A stretch of DNA of 64,000 nucleotides from Pseudomonas oryzihabitans (GTDB lineage: Bacteria; Pseudomonadota; Gammaproteobacteria; Pseudomonadales; Pseudomonadaceae), in contig NZ_CP017024.1 in the NCBI RefSeq assembly GCF_014522265.1, positions 310,001-374,000 on the forward strand, written 5' to 3'. A program made the position numbers and the translations under genes. The notes under the pieces were generated by a model that saw only the letters and a list, made by a program, of their open reading frames with translations, made no database searches and was not told the DNA's origin. Positions 61,255 through 64,000 of the stretch are shown piece by piece. The number at the start of each line of letters is the position of its first letter. Position 1 is the stretch's first letter.

Positions 61255-61747
61255 GATTCTTATCCTCGTTCAGGCTGGGTCCGGTGCGTAGCCGAACCCT
61301 GCACAGAGAGTAACCCAACAGCCTGGCTTATCGAGCGCTCAGCTGTTGTCGCCGATCAATGGAAGTCGGCCTTCCGTCCCCTGATCCGCCGCGGCCTGAC
61401 GAATGGCCTGGGATCCCGCACGGCCGGGTACCCTCCGTTGGCAGCGGATCATCGTCGGCCAGCCGCCGCTCACCGAGCGGGTGCGCAAGTCCAGGGCCTG
61501 GCGAAAGGTAGCCAGTAGAGCGGTCCGGCGATCCTGGCGACTCGGCAGCTCCGGAAAGTCATGCTAAGCTGGCTAACTTTCCTCGCGATGCCTGCGGACC
61601 CCTTCACCATGTCCAAGCACCTGCCGACGCCGCCATAGCGCCACCCCTCCCCTGGTGACGGCCCCTGCGGTCTGTACCCGAGTCCTGCTGCCCTGTCGTC
61701 TCTCCGCGATCGCGCCCCGCCGTGCTGTCGCCCGTTCTGGATACGTC
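61255..61747. other. Divergent gap between fdnG and the SulP transporter
   Basis: A 493-base gap with promoters for both sides. A possible Anr/FNR site, TTGTC-GCCG-ATCAA, lies at 61346-61359: the right half is perfect, the left half only 3 of 5. It is about 95 bases before fdnG, a sensible place for oxygen control. A nine-codon open frame ATG TCC AAG ... TAG at 61609-61638 lies in the SulP leader. No RNA gene was recognised. Confidence 0.5.
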
Positions 61748-63208
61748 ATGAAAAGTGTCTCTCCCCGCGCCGACATCCTGGCCGGTCTCACCACGTCCTT
61801 CGCGCTGGTGCCCGAGTGCATCGCCTTCGCCCTGGTTGCCCATCTCAATCCGCTGATGGGGCTCTATGGGGCCTTCTTCATCTGTACTCTCACCGCCCTC
61901 TTCGGTGGCCGCCCCGGCATGGTCTCCGGCGCCGCCGGCTCCATGGCGGTGGTCATCATCGCCCTGGTGGTGCAGCACGGCGTGCAGTACCTGCTGGCCA
62001 CGGTGGTGCTCGGCGGCCTGCTGATGATCGCCTTCGGCCTCTTGCGCCTGGGCAAGCTGATCCGCATGGTGCCGCACCCGGTCATGCTGGGGTTCGTCAA
62101 CGGCTTGGCCATCGTCATCGCCCTGGCCCAGCTAGAGCACTTCAAGCAGGGCGAGACCTGGCTCAGCGGCACGCCGCTGTACCTGATGATCGGTCTGACC
62201 GCCGTGACCATGGCCATCATCTGGCTGCTGCCGCGGCTGACCCGCGCCGTGCCGCCGGCCCTGGCCGCCATCCTCGGCGTGGGGCTGGCGGTGCATTTCC
62301 TCGACCTGCCCACCCGTACCCTGGGTGACATGGCCCATATCGCCGGCGGCCTGCCGCGCCTGGCGCTGCCCGACATCCCCTGGAGCCTGGAAACGCTGCA
62401 GATCATCCTGCCCTATGCGGTGCTGATGGCCCTGGTCGGCCTGCTGGAGACCCTGCTGACCCTGAATCTCACCGACGAGATCACCGAGAGCCGCGGCCTG
62501 CCCAATCGCGAGTGCGTGGCCCTGGGCGCGGCCAACATGGCTTCGGGGCTGTTCGGCGGCATGGGCGGTTGCGCCATGATCGGCCAGACCATGATCAACC
62601 TGAGCTCGGGCGGCCGCGGCCGGCTGTCGGGGGTGGTCGCCGGCGTGCTGATGCTGCTGTTCGTGCTGTTTCTCTCGCCGCTGATCGAACGCATTCCGCT
62701 GGCAGCGCTGGTGGGCACCATGTTCGTGGTCGCCCAGCAGACCTTCGCCTGGGCCTCGCTGCGGGTGCTGCACCGGGTACCGCGCAGCGACATGCTGATG
62801 ATCATTGCCGTCACCGTGATCACCGTCTTCGCCGACCTCGCCACCGCGGTACTCTGCGGCATCGTCCTGGCCGCGCTCAACTTCGCCTGGCAGCACGCCC
62901 GCCGGCTCTATGCCGACAGCCATCTGGAGGCCGACGGCAGCAAGAGGTACCAGGTGCACGGCACCCTGTTCTTCGCCTCCACCGCCACCTTTTTGAACCA
63001 GTTCGATCCGGCCGGCGACCCCGCCAGGGTCGTGGTGGACTGCCGCCACCTGAGTTTCGTCGACTACTCCGCCGTGGCCGCGCTGCGCACCCTGCACGAA
63101 CGCTATGCCAAGGCCGGCAAGCGGGTGCGGGTGCTGCACCTGTCCCAACGCTGCAAGCAGCTGCTGCGCCGCGGCGGCATGACGGACGACCTCGCCCTCG
63201 GCGATTGA
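61748..63208 (+). CDS. SulP-family anion transporter
   Basis: The 486-residue inner-membrane protein has about 10-12 helices and a short C-terminal STAS-like domain (about 405-486, with VVVDCRHLSFVDYSAVAALRTL). SulP proteins carry sulfate, bicarbonate or other anions with Na+ or H+. Conserved N-terminal SPRADILAGLTTSFALVPECIAF is typical of the SulA/bicarbonate-like branch. The ATG at 61748 begins the conserved part; the frame is open to an earlier start near 61655, but that stretch is not family-like. The substrate is undecided. It is followed 60 bases later by a stress protein. Confidence 0.9.
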   Translation: MKSVSPRADILAGLTTSFALVPECIAFALVAHLNPLMGLYGAFFICTLTALFGGRPGMVSGAAGSMAVVIIALVVQHGVQYLLATVVLGGLLMIAFGLLRLGKLIRMVPHPVMLGFVNGLAIVIALAQLEHFKQGETWLSGTPLYLMIGLTAVTMAIIWLLPRLTRAVPPALAAILGVGLAVHFLDLPTRTLGDMAHIAGGLPRLALPDIPWSLETLQIILPYAVLMALVGLLETLLTLNLTDEITESRGLPNRECVALGAANMASGLFGGMGGCAMIGQTMINLSSGGRGRLSGVVAGVLMLLFVLFLSPLIERIPLAALVGTMFVVAQQTFAWASLRVLHRVPRSDMLMIIAVTVITVFADLATAVLCGIVLAALNFAWQHARRLYADSHLEADGSKRYQVHGTLFFASTATFLNQFDPAGDPARVVVDCRHLSFVDYSAVAALRTLHERYAKAGKRVRVLHLSQRCKQLLRRGGMTDDLALGD

Positions 63209-63268
63209 ACCCGCAACGGCGCGCCCGGGTCTCTCCCAGCAATGTCCTGCTCCTGGAGACCTGCGGCC

Positions 63269-64000
63269 ATGTCCAAGATCCTCGCCTGCCTCGACGGCTC
63301 GGCCGTCAGCGCCGCCGTCTGCGACTTCGCCGCCTGGGCCGGCACCACCCTGGATGCCCCGCTCACCCTGCTGCACGTGCTGGATCAGCGCCGCTATCCG
63401 CGGCCGGGCCAGGCCACGCCGCCCCTGCTGGTCAACCGCGAACACCTGCTGACCGAGCTGGCGGCGCTGGATGCCCAGCGCGGCACCCTGGCGGAAGACC
63501 AGGGTCGGCTGCTGCTCGATGCGGCCCAGCTGCGGGTGGAGGAGCAACAGGCGCGCTGCGCCGGGGCCGTGCTCCAGCATGGTGACCTGATAGGTTCGCT
63601 GGAAAGTCTGCAGGAGGATTTCGACCTCATCGTGCTGGGCCGTCAGGGCGAGGACAGTCCACCCAAGCGGCTGATCGGCCGCCACCTGGAAAGCGCCATC
63701 CGCCTCCTGCATCGCCCGCTGCTGGTGGCCGGCCACCTGTTCGTCAAGCCCAGCGGCGTGCTGCTGGCCTACGACGACAGCAACAGCGCGCGCAAGGCGG
63801 TGACCTGGGTGGCCACCTGCCGGCTGTTCGACGGCCTGGCCTGCCACCTGGTGACCGTCGGCCGCGACCGCGAAGAACGCCGCGCCGCCCTCGCCCGCGC
63901 CGCCGAGGAACTCAGGGCCCGGGGCCGCACGGTCACCACCGCCATCACCGACGGCGACGTGGAACTGGGCCTGGAGCGCTATCGCAAGCAGCACGGTTTG
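63269..64000 (+). CDS. Universal stress protein (tandem type), cut by the window edge
   Basis: The first 244 residues of a protein that starts MSKILACLDGSAVSAAVCDFAAW, a Usp fold. The first domain ends near residue 155 with DLIVLGRQGED and an HRPLLVAG strand. A second Usp domain begins at GVLLAYDDSNSARKAV (about 165). Its ATP-binding pattern in domain 1 is altered (GRQGEDSPPKRLIGRHLES). The ATG at 63269 has GGAG upstream. Pairing with SulP suggests a stress- or anion-linked operon. The end lies outside the window. Confidence 0.85.
   Translation, partial: MSKILACLDGSAVSAAVCDFAAWAGTTLDAPLTLLHVLDQRRYPRPGQATPPLLVNREHLLTELAALDAQRGTLAEDQGRLLLDAAQLRVEEQQARCAGAVLQHGDLIGSLESLQEDFDLIVLGRQGEDSPPKRLIGRHLESAIRLLHRPLLVAGHLFVKPSGVLLAYDDSNSARKAVTWVATCRLFDGLACHLVTVGRDREERRAALARAAEELRARGRTVTTAITDGDVELGLERYRKQHGL

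Overview
The window is a stretch of Pseudomonas chromosome. Gene order (lolCDE, kdsB, lpxK, sthA, gap, mfd, mtnP, nagZ, psrA, lexA, sulA, topA, fadAB, uup, slt), high G+C, frequent GTG starts and 4-base gene overlaps all fit that genus. The exact species is not readable; the P. oryzihabitans group is only a guess.

Layout. 0.1-1 kb: suhB. 1-11.5 kb (minus strand): a tightly packed series running comEC, exbB, exbD, lpxK, a Trm112-like gene, kdsB, ptpA, murB, petA, petB, petC, sspA, sspB. It joins envelope synthesis to a small, divergent cytochrome bc1 complex and the SspA/SspB regulators. 11.6-14.8 kb: lolE, lolD, lolC (lipoprotein export). 15-16.5 kb: a PilZ-type protein, a small exported protein and a glycerophosphodiesterase. 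16.5-20 kb: a repeat-rich gap, then sthA and gap (redox and triose metabolism). 20-23.5 kb: mfd, broken by a one-base deletion in a G run. 23.5-31.6 kb: mtnP, nagZ, psrA with a near-ideal operator, lexA with an SOS box, sulA, small conserved genes and topA. 31.6-35 kb: fadBA (beta-oxidation) with a PsrA-like palindrome inside its promoter. 35.4-43.6 kb: a universal stress protein, uup, slt and a phosphonate-type ABC transporter with a fused double permease.

From 43.7 kb the content looks accessory. selA stands alone. It is followed by a class-3-type lipase, an ankyrin protein, an SdiA-regulated-type protein, a 1331-residue Pls/PosA-like peptide synthetase (the most unusual gene here) and katG. 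From 55.4 to 61.3 kb lies fdnGHI-fdhE, whose fdnG reads through a UGA selenocysteine codon with a recognisable SECIS hairpin. The window ends with a SulP transporter and a universal stress protein cut by the right edge.

Five copies of a 140-190 bp palindromic repeat sit in intergenic gaps, with ends at or close to stop codons. They share a core with a compensated base-pair change, so they are either structured 3'-end/terminator elements or non-autonomous mobile elements.
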